From Anaerolinea sp. (GTDB taxonomy: Bacteria > Chloroflexota > Anaerolineae > Anaerolineales > Anaerolineaceae): a stretch of 64,000 nucleotides of DNA. The stretch is taken from the NCBI GenBank assembly GCA_020725865.1, contig DYEC01000010.1, positions 1-64,000 on the forward strand, read 5' to 3'. This document shows positions 8,201-18,302 of this stretch, in pieces. Both the position numbers and the translations under genes were made by a program. The notes under the pieces are model-generated. The model was not told where the DNA came from, made no database searches, and saw only the letters and a program-made list of their open reading frames with translations. How positions within the stretch are numbered: the stretch's first letter is position 1; each line of letters begins with the position of its first letter.

Positions 8201-9187
8201 ATGGCAGAGATTTCACACCATCAACGCCTGGAAACCTGCCTTTCGGGTAATGAAACCGACCGTCCCCCCGTTTCTTTGTGGAGACACTTCCCGGTAGATG
8301 ACCAAACACCCGAAGGACTCGCCGCCGCCGTAGTCAATTTCCAGAAACAGTACGACTTTGATTTTATCAAGGTTACTCCGGCATCTTCTTTCTGTATCAA
8401 AGACTGGGGCGCAACCGACCGCTGGACTGGAAATTTTGAAGGCACCAGAGATTACCAACAACCGGTTATTCTCCATCCAGAAGATTGGGTAAAGCTGCCT
8501 CTGCTTGATCCGAATATGGGGCATCTTGGGCGCCAGCTAACTGCTTTGCGTTATCTCAAAAACGAATTTGGCAACTCTGTTCCCATTCTACAAACCATCT
8601 TTAGCCCTCTTGCTCAGGCGAAAAATCTGGTTGGCAAGGATAATTTGATACTGCATATCAGACAATACCCTGAAGCACTCCGCTCAGGACTAGAGATTAT
8701 CACAGAAAGCACTATCCGTTTCATTGACGAAGCGATGAAGATCGGCATAGATGGCGTGTTTTTTGCCATTCAACACGCACAATACAGTTTGCTTTCCCAA
8801 GATGAATTTTTGACTTTTGAGAAGCCCTATGACATCAAAGTTCTGGAAACGACAAAAAGCCTCTGGTTGAATATGATCCATCTGCATGGCGAGCATGTCA
8901 TGTTTGATCTGGTTGCAGATTTACCTGTCCAAATTATTAATTGGCATGATCGTCACACTCAACCATCTCTTAAAGAGGCTTTGGACAGGTTTCCCGGTGT
9001 GGTCTGCGGCGGTCTTAAGCGGTGGGAGACGATGGTGCTTGGTTCCCCTGAAGATGTTCTAAGGGAAGCAAAAGACGCCATTCAACAGACCAGTGGACGC
9101 CGCTTTATTTTAGGTACAGGGTGTGTCCTGCCGATCATTACACCACACGGTAACATTCTGGCGGCACGGCGCAGCATTGAAATTTGA
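8201..9187 (+). CDS. uroporphyrinogen decarboxylase (URO-D) family protein
   Basis: The fold is recognisable from RLETCLSGNETDRPPVSLWR at the start and PVQIINWHDRH and RFILGTGCVLP in the second half. True HemE begins with an RQAGRY motif; here the corresponding part reads PPVSLWRHFP, so haem synthesis activity is uncertain. Many URO-D relatives are corrinoid-dependent methyltransferases (MtaA/CmuA type), and that is an equally good possibility. It starts 9 nt after the BchI-like gene and 21 nt before rsmD, so it belongs to the same transcription unit. The length of 328 residues is normal for the family. Confidence 0.72.
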   Translation: MAEISHHQRLETCLSGNETDRPPVSLWRHFPVDDQTPEGLAAAVVNFQKQYDFDFIKVTPASSFCIKDWGATDRWTGNFEGTRDYQQPVILHPEDWVKLPLLDPNMGHLGRQLTALRYLKNEFGNSVPILQTIFSPLAQAKNLVGKDNLILHIRQYPEALRSGLEIITESTIRFIDEAMKIGIDGVFFAIQHAQYSLLSQDEFLTFEKPYDIKVLETTKSLWLNMIHLHGEHVMFDLVADLPVQIINWHDRHTQPSLKEALDRFPGVVCGGLKRWETMVLGSPEDVLREAKDAIQQTSGRRFILGTGCVLPIITPHGNILAARRSIEI

Positions 9188-9208
9188 ATTTACTGAGACA
9201 GGTATCCA

Positions 9209-9766
9209 TTGAGTAACCCAAGAATTATTGCGGGCAAAGCACGCGGTCATCGTCTTCAATCTGTGCCGGGCAATACCACACGTCCAATCACCGACCGGGT
9301 AAAAGAAGCCCTGTTTAATATCCTGGGCAGTGACATTCAGGACGCCGACTTGTTGGATTTGTTCGCGGGAACAGGCAGTGTGGGAATTGAAGCGCTTTCA
9401 AGAGGCGCCGCATTTGTAAGGTTCGTTGACAATAACCGTAATGCAATTGCTACCATCAAATTAAATCTCACACACACCCGTTTAGATGAACATGCGGAAG
9501 TGATGTTGATAGATGCCTTTGCCCTGCTGCGCCGCCCTGTCGACCGCCAATTTGACTACATTTATGTAGCCCCGCCGCAATATAAAGGGCTTTGGGAACG
9601 CACGCTCCTAGCTCTAGATACCAATCCAGACTGGCTTGCGCCAGATGGCTGGATTATTGTTCAAATTGATCCAGTTGAATATCAGACAAAAACCTATTTG
9701 AATTTCCAGGAATTTGACCAACGCCGTTATGGGTCAACTTTGTTGGTTTTCTTTGAGCGGCGCTAA
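9209..9766 (+). CDS. rsmD: 16S rRNA (guanine-N2)-methyltransferase RsmD-like
   Basis: The protein has 185 residues and starts at a TTG. RIIAGKARGHRLQSVPG and RPITDRVKEALFNIL are RsmD hallmarks, and LDLFAGTGSVGIEALSRGA is the SAM-binding motif I. The catalytic motif IV, normally (D/N)PP(Y/F), reads VAPPQY (residues 120-125), so the acidic or amide residue is Ala. This raises the question of whether the enzyme still methylates N2 of G966. It is the last gene of the plus-strand run and converges on the NUDIX gene with a 4-nt gap. Confidence 0.82.
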   Translation: MSNPRIIAGKARGHRLQSVPGNTTRPITDRVKEALFNILGSDIQDADLLDLFAGTGSVGIEALSRGAAFVRFVDNNRNAIATIKLNLTHTRLDEHAEVMLIDAFALLRRPVDRQFDYIYVAPPQYKGLWERTLLALDTNPDWLAPDGWIIVQIDPVEYQTKTYLNFQEFDQRRYGSTLLVFFERR

Positions 9767-9770
9767 CAGC

Positions 9771-10271
9771 TCACCCCCATTTGATCTGTAACCGATTTTC
9801 ACCATCATACCAGTAACAAGCCGAAAAAACCGTACCCTTTTCTCTTGCACGGAGCACTTCAGGCAACAAATAAGTTAAATCTTCAACCAATGGTAACTGG
9901 TCAAGTTTTTCAATTGGAATCCATTCCAGTTGCCCCTCAGAAGAAGCAATAATGTTACCACCCTGATAGTTACCGATAAAAACGAAAAGAGCGATGCCGG
10001 GATTATCACCGGTGTCAATCATTACAGTGCCACAAAGTCTCAAGTCCTCAACAGATAATCCGCTTTCTTCTAGCAACTCGCGTCTTGCTGAAGTAAGTAC
10101 ATCTTCCCCCGCCTCAACATGCCCCCCAATACCGTTATATTTACCTGCCCATAAGCGTTTATTGGGCGAGCCTTTGACCAACAACACTTGCCCTGGGCGA
10201 GTAATAAAAATCAACGTACGTGGAATAACCTGATAGCGCCCCGGGATGGCACCTTGATCACTGACTGGCAC
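9771..10271 (-). CDS. NUDIX hydrolase
   Basis: A full Nudix box is present (GGHVEAG-E-DVLTSARRELLEESGL), with the GX5EX7REXXEEXGU spacing. NUDIX enzymes hydrolyse nucleoside diphosphate derivatives, and MutT-like or 8-oxo-dGTPase activity is possible. Two in-frame GTG codons compete as start. The one at 10271 is favoured because GAGG lies 5 nt upstream, whereas at 10277 the GAGG overlaps the codon itself. That gives 166 residues. The C-terminal part (FSACYWYDGENRLQIKW) is not informative about substrate. It is probably a single-gene unit. Confidence 0.82.
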   Translation of the reverse strand: MPVSDQGAIPGRYQVIPRTLIFITRPGQVLLVKGSPNKRLWAGKYNGIGGHVEAGEDVLTSARRELLEESGLSVEDLRLCGTVMIDTGDNPGIALFVFIGNYQGGNIIASSEGQLEWIPIEKLDQLPLVEDLTYLLPEVLRAREKGTVFSACYWYDGENRLQIKWG

Positions 10272-10288
10272 GCACACCTCACTGAGAT

Positions 10289-10337
10289 AAAAAGATGCCC
10301 TGACATGTTGCTCATACAGAGAACCTGTCAGGGCGTC
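10289..10337 (-). terminator. rho-independent terminator after fba
   Basis: On the minus strand an inverted repeat (10294-10305 with 10326-10337, 12 bp with one G-T pair, stem core GCCCTGACA) is followed by five U residues (10289-10293). It lies 13 nt past the aldolase stop codon and ends just before the NUDIX start region. Confidence 0.75.
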
Positions 10338-10349
10338 CGAAAAAGATTT

Positions 10350-11321
<972 letters not shown>

Positions 11322-11334
11322 TCATTCATCGAAA

Positions 11335-12507
11335 TCAACTCAAGAACATTGGAACGCCCATAAAGTCACGTACTTTGGGGCGATAGTTCTCAATATCATA
11401 ATATGCTGCTACGTCTACGCGCTTCTTTCCCGCCAGAACCATAGAAACTGGGACGGTCGTGTATTTTCCACCATGTAAAGCGACCATTTTACCGGTATCC
11501 CCACGATTGATTAGTTGAATTGCCAAATGCCCAAACGACATTGCAACCATCCTGTCCAGAGAGTCCGGGGCGCCAGAGCGCATTAGATAAGCAAGTTGCT
11601 GGTACATGATATCCTGACCAGTGCGCCGTTTCACTTCTTCGGCAACAATTGCGCCAACTCCTCCCAGCTTGCGATGTCCATAAGCATCTGCCTCACCGCT
11701 TTCTACCACGTCCCCGCCTTCCATAATTGCGCCTTCGGAAATGGTCATCATTGCATAATTCGAAGGATTAGCACGCTTATCTTCCATTAGAAAATGACAT
11801 AATTTGTCAATGTTAAAGGGCACTTCTGTAATAATTGCCCGATCAACATAAGACAAATACGCAGCGATCAGGCTCGTCTCTCCGGAATTGCGCCCAAATA
11901 GCTCAATAATGCCAATCCGTTCATGCGAACCAACTGAAGTTCGCATATTGGTAATAAAGTCCACGCTGCGCGTCACCGCGGTAGAAAAACCAATGCAATA
12001 ATCTGTGCCAAATACGTCATTATCCATCGTTTTGGGAATTGCAACAACCGGCACACCTTCTTTGTCAAGACGCACGGTATAACTAAGTGTGTCATCCCCC
12101 CCGATTGTCACCAACACATCAATACCCAGATGTTCCAAAACCTCAAGGACATAATCGGTATAATCCATGGTGCCCTGTTCATCAACAGGTTTGCCATATT
12201 TTGAGTTTTTCAAAAAATCTGGAATTGCACTTGGCTTAACCCGTTGCGGATTCGTGCGCGAGGTATGTAAAAAGGTCCCCCCTGTTCGGTCAATTGTCCG
12301 AACGTCCTCGCGTCCCAAATTGCGGATGTAATAGTCAAACGTCGCCGGTTCATCAAGGTTGTATAACAACAAGCCAGCCCAACCCCGGCGTATTCCCAAC
12401 ACACGATAATCATTTTCAAGTGCGCTGAGTACAACCGCCTTCATACATGGATTTAGTCCCGGAACATCGCCCCCTCCAGTTAAGATACCAATGGTTCGTT
12501 TGCTCAT
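11335..12507 (-). CDS. pfp: 6-phosphofructokinase, pyrophosphate-dependent type by motif
   Basis: The protein has 390 residues and a strong AGGAGG ribosome binding site. It carries [10 protein letters not shown] near the N-terminus, IGGDDT (135-140) and PKTMDND (158-164). In the family, Asp139 (GGDD in place of GGDG) and Lys159 (PKT in place of PGT) are the two residues that distinguish pyrophosphate-using from ATP-using enzymes. This enzyme therefore probably uses PPi and can run reversibly. It lies between a DegS-like kinase and the class II aldolase in what looks like one operon. Confidence 0.88.
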   Translation of the reverse strand: MSKRTIGILTGGGDVPGLNPCMKAVVLSALENDYRVLGIRRGWAGLLLYNLDEPATFDYYIRNLGREDVRTIDRTGGTFLHTSRTNPQRVKPSAIPDFLKNSKYGKPVDEQGTMDYTDYVLEVLEHLGIDVLVTIGGDDTLSYTVRLDKEGVPVVAIPKTMDNDVFGTDYCIGFSTAVTRSVDFITNMRTSVGSHERIGIIELFGRNSGETSLIAAYLSYVDRAIITEVPFNIDKLCHFLMEDKRANPSNYAMMTISEGAIMEGGDVVESGEADAYGHRKLGGVGAIVAEEVKRRTGQDIMYQQLAYLMRSGAPDSLDRMVAMSFGHLAIQLINRGDTGKMVALHGGKYTTVPVSMVLAGKKRVDVAAYYDIENYRPKVRDFMGVPMFLS

Positions 12508-12537
12508 AATACCTCCTGAGATTAGTAGAGATTATTG

Positions 12538-13614
12538 TTATGCAGGAATTCTCGGCGATTGCGGTTCTATACAGGGAACACTAAAACTGATTTTACTGCC
12601 CTGTCCTACAGCAGAGTCAATATCAAATGTGCCTCCCAACATCTCAACACGTTCACGAATGAGCTTCAATCCAAGTCCGCTGGTTTTTTGGGCTTCATCA
12701 GGATTGAATCCTTTTCCATTGTCGCTTACGGCAACTTTGAGATAGTTATCATCAATTACTACCTGAATCCCTAGCTGCAAGCGCCCAGGATGATCCTGGT
12801 TGTGACGAGCGGCATTTCCCATGAGTTCTTGAATCGCGCGAAAAACCATGACCTCAAGATATGACTCCAGGCGGCGCTCCTGCCCTTTAATATTTAGATT
12901 AACATCAAAACCTGTTTGTTCTTTAAACCCCTCCACATACTTTCGAATGGTTGGAAACAAACCCAGATCATCCAACATCATCGGGCGCAATTCTGAGATG
13001 AAACTTTTGATACTAACAAAAGTTTTCTTGGCTTCAGCCTGGAGATTACTCAATTCTTCTTTTGCCTTTACCGGATCCATATCCAACAAACGACTGGCAA
13101 TATCCACACGAATCATGAAATTAGATAACGCTTGCGCTGGGCCGTCATGCATCTGAGTAGACAGACGTTGTCGCACAGATTCCTGTGCATTGATGACCAT
13201 TTCCAGCGTTTCCATACCGCCTATACTACCCGGCTTCCCACTTTTAGGCCCTTCGCTGGTGAGCAAACGCTGAATCTTTTCAAGATATTCGATTAGCTTT
13301 TGCATTCCCAGCTCATCGCTTTGTAATTTCTCAATTTGTCCCCGCATTACAAGTAACCGTTGTTGAGCATCCAACGCAGCATTATATGCTTCTCGAATTT
13401 CCGGACGCGGTATTGTATCAAACTGGGAATGAACCTGCTGTAAACGGCTCGTGATCGAGGCATTGCGTTGGGTTAGTTTAGTCAACTCCGCCTGGCTTTG
13501 TTCAAGCATAAGCTTGACTTCCCGCAACGCTTTTCTGGACTGATCCAGTTCCTCTTCTACTTCTCGTCGGAAATCTTCCCACAACTCATCGGCATTTCTG
13601 GTTGACAATATCAT
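12538..13614 (-). CDS. cytosolic DegS-like sensor histidine kinase
   Basis: The first 150 residues form a long coiled coil (DegS-type sensor region), with no membrane segment. A HisKA_3 dimerisation domain follows, with the phospho-acceptor His156 in QMHDGPAQALSNF. The HATPase_c domain has an N box (ELMGNAARHN) and DNGKGF and GLGLKLIRERV boxes. Such kinases pair with NarL/DegU-type regulators, and none is encoded in the window. The gene is 30 nt upstream of the phosphofructokinase gene, so the kinase and two glycolytic enzymes may share a transcript. The promoter region holds a LacI-operator-like palindrome. Confidence 0.85.
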   Translation of the reverse strand: MILSTRNADELWEDFRREVEEELDQSRKALREVKLMLEQSQAELTKLTQRNASITSRLQQVHSQFDTIPRPEIREAYNAALDAQQRLLVMRGQIEKLQSDELGMQKLIEYLEKIQRLLTSEGPKSGKPGSIGGMETLEMVINAQESVRQRLSTQMHDGPAQALSNFMIRVDIASRLLDMDPVKAKEELSNLQAEAKKTFVSIKSFISELRPMMLDDLGLFPTIRKYVEGFKEQTGFDVNLNIKGQERRLESYLEVMVFRAIQELMGNAARHNQDHPGRLQLGIQVVIDDNYLKVAVSDNGKGFNPDEAQKTSGLGLKLIRERVEMLGGTFDIDSAVGQGSKISFSVPCIEPQSPRIPA

Positions 13615-13661
13615 AAACCTATCTCCTGTTTAGACAACCAAATAACAGCCTTAACAATATA

Positions 13662-13670
13662 AGTATAGCA
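13662..13670 (-). promoter_or_regulatory. possible extended -10 promoter of the kinase-pfp-fba unit
   Basis: On the minus strand the sequence TGCTATACT has a TG one base before a TATACT hexamer. It lies about 50 bp before the kinase start codon. No convincing -35 is present. Confidence 0.4.
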
Positions 13671-13697
13671 TAAGATATATAAGGCAACTATATTTGT

Positions 13698-13709
13698 GCA
13701 AACGTTTGC
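13698..13709. promoter_or_regulatory. perfect palindrome resembling a LacI/CcpA-type operator
   Basis: GCAAACGTTTGC is a perfect 12-bp palindrome with a central CG, preceded by T. This is the general form of LacI/GalR-family operators. It lies 30 bp upstream of the extended -10 element in front of the glycolytic unit, in the gap between two genes. No LacI-family regulator is encoded in the window. Confidence 0.4.
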
Positions 13710-13722
13710 TTGCGTCAAACTT

Positions 13723-15228
13723 TTACCATTCGAAAACACACATATTTTCACCACCCGCCTGAATTGAAATGTTACCGCCACTCGAAAAAATTATCCGGCG
13801 ATTCTTAACCAATTCCGGATACCAGTTCGGGAAAGTGATGAGGTACTCAACTTTTTGTTCATCTAGGTATTGAGCCAAACGACTCTCATCCCGGATAAAT
13901 GGAATAACTTCAGGTGAAATTAAGCCGGCTAAGTCAATCAAATCGTGTTCTCCAAAATATCCCAAAGCCCCTATATCATGTGCCGCAATTGTTGAATGGG
14001 GAGGTAATTCTGCTGCAACCCATTTGGCTACGCGCAACATCTCTGTTTCAATGATTGCAACATCAACCGCGTACGCATTTATACCGAAAAAATAAAAGCC
14101 CAGCCACACACCAGCTATCCCAGCCTTCCACGCATTCTCCAAAACAAATTGAATGCGCCCTCTTTTGAGGGCTGATAGCATCTGACAACTTCCCATTAAA
14201 CCCAGAACAAAGTATATCGGCATTGCCGGCATCAGGTAACGACCATGTTGATAAGTTACTGGCAAGCGCAAGGCATATATGAGCGTATAGCCTAACCACC
14301 AAACTGTCCCCGCCAGCCAAAGGAAATCTCTACTCCGAATTCCCTTGACCAAGCCATACAAAAAGCCCGGAATTAACAAAACGCCTGCTCCAATATTTGG
14401 CAGCGCAATCAGGTTGAATAAGCGCAATAGAAGATTGGTCTCCCGCTGGACTGCGTACTCTGCTTGCTTTGCATAAAAAGTATTAGGCCACCACTGTCCA
14501 GTTATCACTTCATTGAAAACCAGATAAGGCATAAATATAATTAAAAACCCCAACAGCAAAAAAATCGCGGTTTTGACAAAAAATCTTAAGCCCACGATTT
14601 TGTCTTGGAAAAAATCATACAACAACGCTAAGCCGGCAGGACCGAGTAAGGTAATTCCATCAGGACGCACCCATACTGAAACACCTATTAGAATTCCGAT
14701 TAAAAACCACCGCTTTTCTTCAAGCGACAAAAACCAAAAGACTATCATGACAAGTAAGGATAGAAGAATCGTTTCCATACCGGACAATGCCGCCCAAACC
14801 ATATGCCATTCTCCTACCAAGAAAAGCCCCATCCAGGGAAAACCGAGGGCAGCTTGATTCTCTCCTCTCCTGAATAATACCTCCCCCATAATCCCTAAAA
14901 CCAGTAACGACAACCCACCTAATAGATAAGTCCATAGATAAGGCTCTCGAAAAACAAGATGAGCAGGTGTCAACAGAATGGACCAAAGTGGCGAAGTCGA
15001 ACCACCGGATGGTTTTCCATGAACAAATGCCCATTCCCCGTGAAGAGCCAGATTTCGCGCATAGGTTTGATGAATCCAGGCATCATCCAGAGGGAAACCA
15101 AACCGGGAATTAATACCTGGACCAGCCATACGATTCCACAACACTGGATTACTGATCGGTATTAAATACCCCGCAATTGCAAAACAGGTAACGACGATCA
15201 ACAAAAATAATTCGCGGTGCCGCATCAT
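13723..15228 (-). CDS. GT-C type integral membrane glycosyltransferase-like protein
   Basis: The protein has 501 residues and about ten predicted membrane helices. The first extracytoplasmic loop contains FPLDDAWIHQTYARNLALHG and a following GGSTSPLWSIL. An acidic pair in this loop is the usual catalytic feature of GT-C enzymes that use polyprenyl-phosphate sugars. The C-terminal 100 residues form an outside domain (IAAHDIGALGYFGEHDLIDL). The start ATG directly follows the TAG stop of the upstream gene with no gap, so the two are translated in series. The acceptor is unknown. Confidence 0.65.
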   Translation of the reverse strand: MMRHRELFLLIVVTCFAIAGYLIPISNPVLWNRMAGPGINSRFGFPLDDAWIHQTYARNLALHGEWAFVHGKPSGGSTSPLWSILLTPAHLVFREPYLWTYLLGGLSLLVLGIMGEVLFRRGENQAALGFPWMGLFLVGEWHMVWAALSGMETILLSLLVMIVFWFLSLEEKRWFLIGILIGVSVWVRPDGITLLGPAGLALLYDFFQDKIVGLRFFVKTAIFLLLGFLIIFMPYLVFNEVITGQWWPNTFYAKQAEYAVQRETNLLLRLFNLIALPNIGAGVLLIPGFLYGLVKGIRSRDFLWLAGTVWWLGYTLIYALRLPVTYQHGRYLMPAMPIYFVLGLMGSCQMLSALKRGRIQFVLENAWKAGIAGVWLGFYFFGINAYAVDVAIIETEMLRVAKWVAAELPPHSTIAAHDIGALGYFGEHDLIDLAGLISPEVIPFIRDESRLAQYLDEQKVEYLITFPNWYPELVKNRRIIFSSGGNISIQAGGENMCVFEW

Positions 15229-16851
15229 CTATTCCCCCTCCAACTCAATACGATAAATTCTCGTATCCTCAACACTAGCAAGATAATCCAACCTCTGCCT
15301 GTCCTTAGGGTATTCATATAAGTGTTGCAATCTCTCCGGGGTATTTTCATCAACAATTATATATTTTGCATGATACCGAATTGCCAATTCCAAAAGTGTA
15401 CCCTCGTCGCCATACGGCAGAGTAATAGCTTGCCGTCCGGTTGCCAGAAAATACCCTGGAGGATTATTAACAATCACCACATCTCCTGACTTTGCCCCCT
15501 GTTTTTGAAGTTCTCTTTCAACCTTAATTGCATGCTCCCAGTTCTCGCGCCATAATGGACGAGAAAAATCCATCCCAACTACTCGCTGAAATAGTAATAG
15601 TGAACTGAAGATGACACTGATAATTATCAGCCCAGTCCCCAACACGCGCCTTGCCTGGTCAGGTTTCCAACCTCGCTTTCGTGATCCGTGCAGAATAGCA
15701 TCCTCAAAGCCTACAGCTGCAGCCATCCACAGGAAAGGTTGCAGCGACGCCCCGGAATGCAAAAAACCACCCCGCTGTCCCGCAAGCGGAAAAACAATTG
15801 TCATCAAAAAAAGTGTCAGTAACCACATCCCTGAGGCGAACTGAGCTACCTTGTGTTTGCGTAATTTCCACACCCCCAGCAAAATCAAAGGCAACAGAAA
15901 GATCTCTCCCTGAACAGCCAAGGTAGTTTTCAGGTTTGTGACTAAAGCCTTCCAGCGAGTTTCAAGATGTTCTGAGGGCAAGACAGAAGACCACTTGGAA
16001 ACATTAAGCACTTTTTGAGCAGGATAAGCAAACATTTGATTATAATCTGTCAGCCACAAAACACGGCTAGCCGCGGGAGAAAATGGCTTTCTATAAAGTT
16101 GGATATTGCGCAAATACCAAGGCATCATTACAATCAGATACCCCGCTGTTACGCAGGCTAGCAAAGCACATGCTACTAGAAAACGTCTTTTCCATCCACT
16201 CCCTATTCTCCGCTCTGTGGGCAGAATAATAAACCAAATGACAAGGAAGACCGCAGCGCCCAACCATAGGATACCATCCGCTCTGGTCAAGTGCATCAAA
16301 CCAGAAATAACTCCTAATCCAAGAAATCGTCCTCCAATTATCATTGAGCGATTACCAGGGCTTGGCACAAACGCCAGAAGCAGGAAAAGTATCCCCAACC
16401 CCATATACAACCCAAAGCTATCCGTATTTGTGATATAAATCAAATAGAAGCCGGAAAATACTGTCCACCAACCTGTCAACATCGCCGTATTCCTATTACG
16501 GGTAAATGCAAAGGTTATCAGCGCAGACCCCGGGGATAACAAAGCCGCAATCAGGATAAAGAAAATTCTGGCACTCAGAAAATCATCAGAACCTGCAAGG
16601 AACATTCCCCCCGCTGCCACAAGAGAAGTCAAGGGCATCCAATAGGTATGAGATGGATGTGGAAGGCCGCTTGGATCGTCCAGATAATTCCACAAAAAGG
16701 ATTCATAAAAACCATTTCCCCGAAAAAGCTGAACGCCACCAGCATAATAGTAATCAGCGTCCATGTACCCTGGAACAGATTGCAAGAAAGCAACTCCAAG
16801 GACAACAAGCAAGCTTATCAGAAATAAAGTCAGATAGTCTTTTTTACACAT
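15229..16851 (-). CDS. GT-C type integral membrane glycosyltransferase-like protein
   Basis: The protein is about 540 residues long with multiple membrane helices. The first loop has GYMDADYYYAGGVQLFRGNG, again with an acidic pair at the expected catalytic position. A C-terminal extracytoplasmic domain contains DVVIVNNPPGYFLATGR and AKYIIVDEN. I place the start at the ATG 16851, one codon after a GTG; no ribosome binding site is convincing. Its stop codon abuts the start of the next gene. It is the upstream member of a two-gene unit in a five-member GT-C island. Confidence 0.63.
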   Translation of the reverse strand: MCKKDYLTLFLISLLVVLGVAFLQSVPGYMDADYYYAGGVQLFRGNGFYESFLWNYLDDPSGLPHPSHTYWMPLTSLVAAGGMFLAGSDDFLSARIFFILIAALLSPGSALITFAFTRNRNTAMLTGWWTVFSGFYLIYITNTDSFGLYMGLGILFLLLAFVPSPGNRSMIIGGRFLGLGVISGLMHLTRADGILWLGAAVFLVIWFIILPTERRIGSGWKRRFLVACALLACVTAGYLIVMMPWYLRNIQLYRKPFSPAASRVLWLTDYNQMFAYPAQKVLNVSKWSSVLPSEHLETRWKALVTNLKTTLAVQGEIFLLPLILLGVWKLRKHKVAQFASGMWLLTLFLMTIVFPLAGQRGGFLHSGASLQPFLWMAAAVGFEDAILHGSRKRGWKPDQARRVLGTGLIIISVIFSSLLLFQRVVGMDFSRPLWRENWEHAIKVERELQKQGAKSGDVVIVNNPPGYFLATGRQAITLPYGDEGTLLELAIRYHAKYIIVDENTPERLQHLYEYPKDRQRLDYLASVEDTRIYRIELEGE

Positions 16852-16998
16852 CACTGAAGCTTCGCTTAACTATCCCCAGCGTTCGAATGCCGCTACCAGC
16901 CTTGCCAGGAATATTGTTTTGCCTGAGAAAGTTCTTGCGTACCAACAGTTATGGACACTTCATTGCTGGTCGTAAAACACTGAAAAACTGCTATCAAC

Positions 16999-18243
16999 TC
17001 AGAATTCTTCCAGTAGATCAAACCAAACCTGTGGAGCGCGAACAGCCCACCAGCGCACCCAATACAATGCTAACAACAAAAATCCGGGGAGGGGCAGAAA
17101 CATCGCCGGACTTTGCTGGGGTTGGTATCCGTACTCTACCGTCGCTAAAAACAAAGACCAAATGCCTAAAAATATCAACAAGATTGTAACAATGGCAAAA
17201 AGACGTCCAGCTCTTTTCCAGCGTTCTTCCCAGACCGCGAAAACTAATACCAACGCGGGCATAAGCACAATAAAATTACCTGGATCAGTTTGTATGCCAA
17301 TCCATTGACTGATGGTAAGCGTCAGACATGCTGTCCATAAAAAGTGGCGAAATTCGGCTCGAAATGCTAACCGCCACTCGAATAGAAGCATCAGGGTCAG
17401 TATACCCGTAATCGCCCAGCCAAGTCTGTTACCAAACAACGGGAACCAGATTCGCAATGCCGCCTGCAAAGTTCCGGGGGGAGTGTATAATGGGTAACGC
17501 AACACCTCACGCAAATTTTGCAATATCCAATCCGGCAATAACAGTGCAGCCCCCAAACTTAACAAGATGATTGTCCCAATCAACCAAAACACCAACCGCC
17601 ATCTTCTTTGCCAAAGTGCATATAGCGAAATAAAAACAATAGGTAAAAGTGCCAGCTGAGGCTTAATCGTTGAAAACGCCAATAATACCCCTGCTAACTC
17701 ATCCGCTCCCTTGCGAATTGCCCAAAAAGCACCTACAATACAAAGAGCAACTAGAGCAACGGCGTTCCCGTTAATTAATGGTCGTAGACCGTGATACCAG
17801 AACAATGAAAAGATAAGGAAAGAAGTTAGCATGGGTAAACTCGGACGCCAGGTCGTTAAATGAATTGATAACAATGATAATAAGATAATTGCCACTTCTA
17901 GCGTGGTCATCCATAATGCCCTTGCTAACGAAAAATCTCCTACAAGTGCATATGGTAAAAACAACACTATTGAGTAAAGAGGATATGCCATCCTCATCTC
18001 ATCTTCTCCAGCCCTGACTGGTCTCCCATAAGCCATTTTTTGGATTTCAAGCGCTGTTTCATCACTGTATGGACTTAACCCCTGAAAGACCAACAAACGT
18101 GTTCCAAGCCAGCGAGGAAGAAAATCATTACCACCAGGATTCTGGCGCACATACTGATAATTCCCCCACGTTAGCAGGGCTAGAATTGCCACTGCGAATG
18201 TAAACATTAATACCCATGCACGACCTTGCCTGCGATGATTCAA
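16999..18243 (-). CDS. GT87-like (DUF2029) membrane mannosyltransferase-type protein
   Basis: This polytopic protein has NDFLPRWLGTRLLVFQGLSP in the first loop and AFSTIKPQLALLPIV in the middle. Both are typical of the GT87/DUF2029 family, which includes polyprenyl-phosphomannose-dependent transferases. I favour the TTG at 18243 as start, because GGAG lies 6 nt upstream and it gives a basic stretch (NHRRQGR) before helix 1. A TTG at 18285 and an ATG at 18207 are alternatives. It is separated by 147 bp of featureless sequence from the GT-C gene downstream. Confidence 0.65.
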   Translation of the reverse strand: MNHRRQGRAWVLMFTFAVAILALLTWGNYQYVRQNPGGNDFLPRWLGTRLLVFQGLSPYSDETALEIQKMAYGRPVRAGEDEMRMAYPLYSIVLFLPYALVGDFSLARALWMTTLEVAIILLSLLSIHLTTWRPSLPMLTSFLIFSLFWYHGLRPLINGNAVALVALCIVGAFWAIRKGADELAGVLLAFSTIKPQLALLPIVFISLYALWQRRWRLVFWLIGTIILLSLGAALLLPDWILQNLREVLRYPLYTPPGTLQAALRIWFPLFGNRLGWAITGILTLMLLFEWRLAFRAEFRHFLWTACLTLTISQWIGIQTDPGNFIVLMPALVLVFAVWEERWKRAGRLFAIVTILLIFLGIWSLFLATVEYGYQPQQSPAMFLPLPGFLLLALYWVRWWAVRAPQVWFDLLEEF

Positions 18244-18302
18244 ATGACGCTCCAGAAAAATCAGGGATGTTGCAGAACAAATCAATTATAATTCAACCAA
18301 CT

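Noticed and set aside
16653-17189. Open frame of 178 codons on the plus strand across the gap between two GT-C genes
   Set aside because: Mostly antisense to membrane-protein genes; the amino-acid sequence is low complexity, rich in Pro/Lys/Thr, and has no domain pattern.
18281-18293. Symmetrical AATTATAATT as a two-way promoter between the GT87 and nitrilase genes
   Set aside because: A TATAAT exists on both strands, but neither has a -35 or extended -10, so I mention it only with the nitrilase gene.
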